Part shown: positions 4,911 through 5,924 of the stretch, piece by piece
How the letters are laid out: each line of letters opens with the position of its first letter
How positions within the stretch are numbered: position 1 is the stretch's first letter
Assembly: GCA_014523665.1 (NCBI GenBank)
Contig: JAATVR010000808.1
Span: 1-5,924 of the forward strand
Source: Nitrososphaerales archaeon TH526
GTDB taxonomy: Archaea; Thermoproteota; Nitrososphaeria; Nitrososphaerales; Nitrososphaeraceae
Reading direction: 5' to 3'
DNA length: 5,924 bases
Notes under the pieces: model-generated
Database searches by the model: none
Told to the model about the DNA's origin: nothing
The model's input: only the letters and a program-made list of their open reading frames with translations
Position numbers and translations under genes: made by a program

Positions 4911-5924
4911 CTAGCCCTTACTGCTCACTTCGTACGTTTTCCATAAGGCTTGAATCATTGTATCAGCCTGAATATGCCTTCCTGGCATGATTATGACGGA
5001 TGTGCTAATAGTACAATTGTTTCCGACAAGTGCTCCAAAGCGGTCTATTCCAGTATCTATTGATTTGCCTTTCTCAATTTCATATGAAATTTTTTGTTTG
5101 GTAGACAGAACGTTCACAGTCGCCGCATAAGCACCAAACCACACATTTTCTCCTATTATGCTATCGAGTATTATATTTTGATGTGATATTTTATCACCAC
5201 CCAGTAAATAGGACCTAGCAACTTCGCAGTTGAATCCTATCCGTGTTTTATTACCCAACATGCAGTTTCTGATAAGCGAGCTCATCCCGATGAAGCTACC
5301 TTTACTAATGTACGTGGGTCCTTTTATTTTACAAAAGTCATCAATTGTAACGTCATCTTCGATTATGCATGGACCATCAAAAACAGTCGTTTTGGATATT
5401 GATGCGTTTGGTGATATTGATACATGCGTCACTTCATCTTGCAAAACCTTTTGAATTACATAATGAAGGTCCCACGGATACTTGATTGGATTTATTAAGA
5501 CTTTTTTTTCTTTTTCTGATTGTAGATACCATATGGCTGAATTTAGTGGTATTTCTAAATAATCCATATTCTCTTTGATTGATATGTTATGACTACGAGC
5601 AGCAGTACTATTATTATCATCGATGGTATTAGATGAATTGTTGTCATTAGATTTGATAACATCACCTTCAACATCATCACCTTCATCATCTTCATATTCA
5701 TCCACATCAATCGTTGAAAAATTATCTTGAAGTAATTTCAAAGTGGTACTGCATTTGGAAGGTACTTTAATTCTATGGATATTCTGAATCCTATTTGCTA
5801 TGCTTACATTCCGAACTATTAGTGGTTGGTGCAATACTTTAAGGGAAGAGACGGGGGTTTGGCTTTCATTCTCATTTGTAGCTACTATTGAATGTAGAAA
5901 ATGCTTAGATCGGCGAAAGATCAG
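4911..5924 (-). CDS. Left-handed beta-helix (GlmU C-terminal-like) acetyltransferase, main part; 5' end continues at 147-1 through the circular join
   Basis: Probable sugar-phosphate N-acetyltransferase of the GlmU C-terminal/LbH superfamily, acting in the cytoplasm on sugar-nucleotide precursors of surface glycans (family inference). From the ATG at 147 on the circle it has 339 residues. A basic N-terminus is followed by an acidic Asn/Asp/Ser-rich low-complexity stretch (about residues 73-112), a YPWDLHYVI motif (about 151-159) typical of archaeal GlmU-like proteins just before the helix, then hexapeptide repeats (about 167-320) ending in a PGRHI turn. ISHQNIILDSIIGENVWFGA aligns with the E. 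coli GlmU segment [20 protein letters not shown], placing His250 at the catalytic His. The N-terminal nucleotidyltransferase domain of bifunctional GlmU, with its GxGTR signature, is absent. A TTG at 5834 is an alternative start giving 307 residues, but the frame is open upstream of it, so the ATG is preferred. AcpS follows on the same strand after 89 bp. Substrate unknown. Confidence 0.85.
   Translation of the reverse strand: MIFRRSKHFLHSIVATNENESQTPVSSLKVLHQPLIVRNVSIANRIQNIHRIKVPSKCSTTLKLLQDNFSTIDVDEYEDDEGDDVEGDVIKSNDNNSSNTIDDNNSTAARSHNISIKENMDYLEIPLNSAIWYLQSEKEKKVLINPIKYPWDLHYVIQKVLQDEVTHVSISPNASISKTTVFDGPCIIEDDVTIDDFCKIKGPTYISKGSFIGMSSLIRNCMLGNKTRIGFNCEVARSYLLGGDKISHQNIILDSIIGENVWFGAYAATVNVLSTKQKISYEIEKGKSIDTGIDRFGALVGNNCTISTSVIIMPGRHIQADTMIQALWKTYEVSSKG
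5784..5924. repeat. Right copy of exact 141-bp terminal direct repeat
   Basis: This is the same 141 bases as 1-141. The reading frame that crosses it on the minus strand stays open to the window edge. In the left copy the same frame continues six bases further to an ATG at 147-145. Joining the two copies therefore restores a complete gene, which is better evidence for a circle than the repeat alone. Confidence 0.93.

Noticed and set aside
4760..4990. Plus-strand open frame crossing the AcpS start and the acetyltransferase end
   Set aside because: It overlaps two well-supported minus-strand genes and their spacer, with no recognisable motif.
5230..5454. Plus-strand open frame of 74 codons within the acetyltransferase gene
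   Set aside because: It is antisense to hexapeptide-repeat coding sequence, whose periodicity leaves such shadows.

Overview
The window closes on itself. Its first 141 bases recur exactly as its last 141 (1-141 = 5784-5924), which is what an assembler leaves on a circular contig, so the molecule is best read as a circle of 5783 bp. One gene supports this: a minus-strand acetyltransferase-like reading frame runs off the right edge and, read through the join, finds an ATG at 147 on the left side. All coordinates below are those of the linear window.

The likely host is an archaeon, most plausibly of the ammonia-oxidising Nitrososphaerota (Nitrososphaera/Nitrosocosmicus type). Several signs point this way. 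The sequence is AT-rich and sparsely coding. Genes lack clear Shine-Dalgarno sites, and some have TATA-like boxes about 25-27 bp before the start codon, as expected for leaderless archaeal mRNAs. The CRISPR repeat ends in the archaeal-style ATTGAAAC handle. Two small membrane-anchored proteins are of a style common in this group. This assignment is inference; no rRNA or other decisive marker is present.

Layout. On the minus strand, reading leftward through the join, lie a hypothetical protein (746-973), a decayed gene (196-709), the left-handed beta-helix acetyltransferase (147 to 1, then on to 4911) and AcpS (4465-4821). On the plus strand are a small zinc-ribbon protein (1321-1497), a second short Cys-rich membrane protein (1671-1886), a hypothetical protein (1931-2140) and a membrane-anchored beta-sandwich protein (3840-4232). 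A minus-strand secreted or anchored protein (2201-2509) is convergent with the 1931-2140 frame.

The centre holds CRISPR material. A two-repeat, one-spacer array (2933-3028) sits beside the 3' part of a cas3 gene (3113-3797, minus). The cas3 piece has lost its HD nuclease domain and most of its helicase, and is frameshifted between helicase motifs V and VI. The frameshift is exactly explained by loss of one AC dinucleotide.

No replication initiator, integrase, transposase, toxin-antitoxin pair or tRNA was recognised. The circle therefore looks like either a cryptic plasmid carrying chromosome-like cargo and immune-system debris, or a graph cycle or excised circle derived from a low-coding-density chromosome. 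The acetyltransferase and AcpS share a strand and are 89 bp apart; nothing in the sequence links their functions. Most of the remaining DNA is non-coding or decayed.
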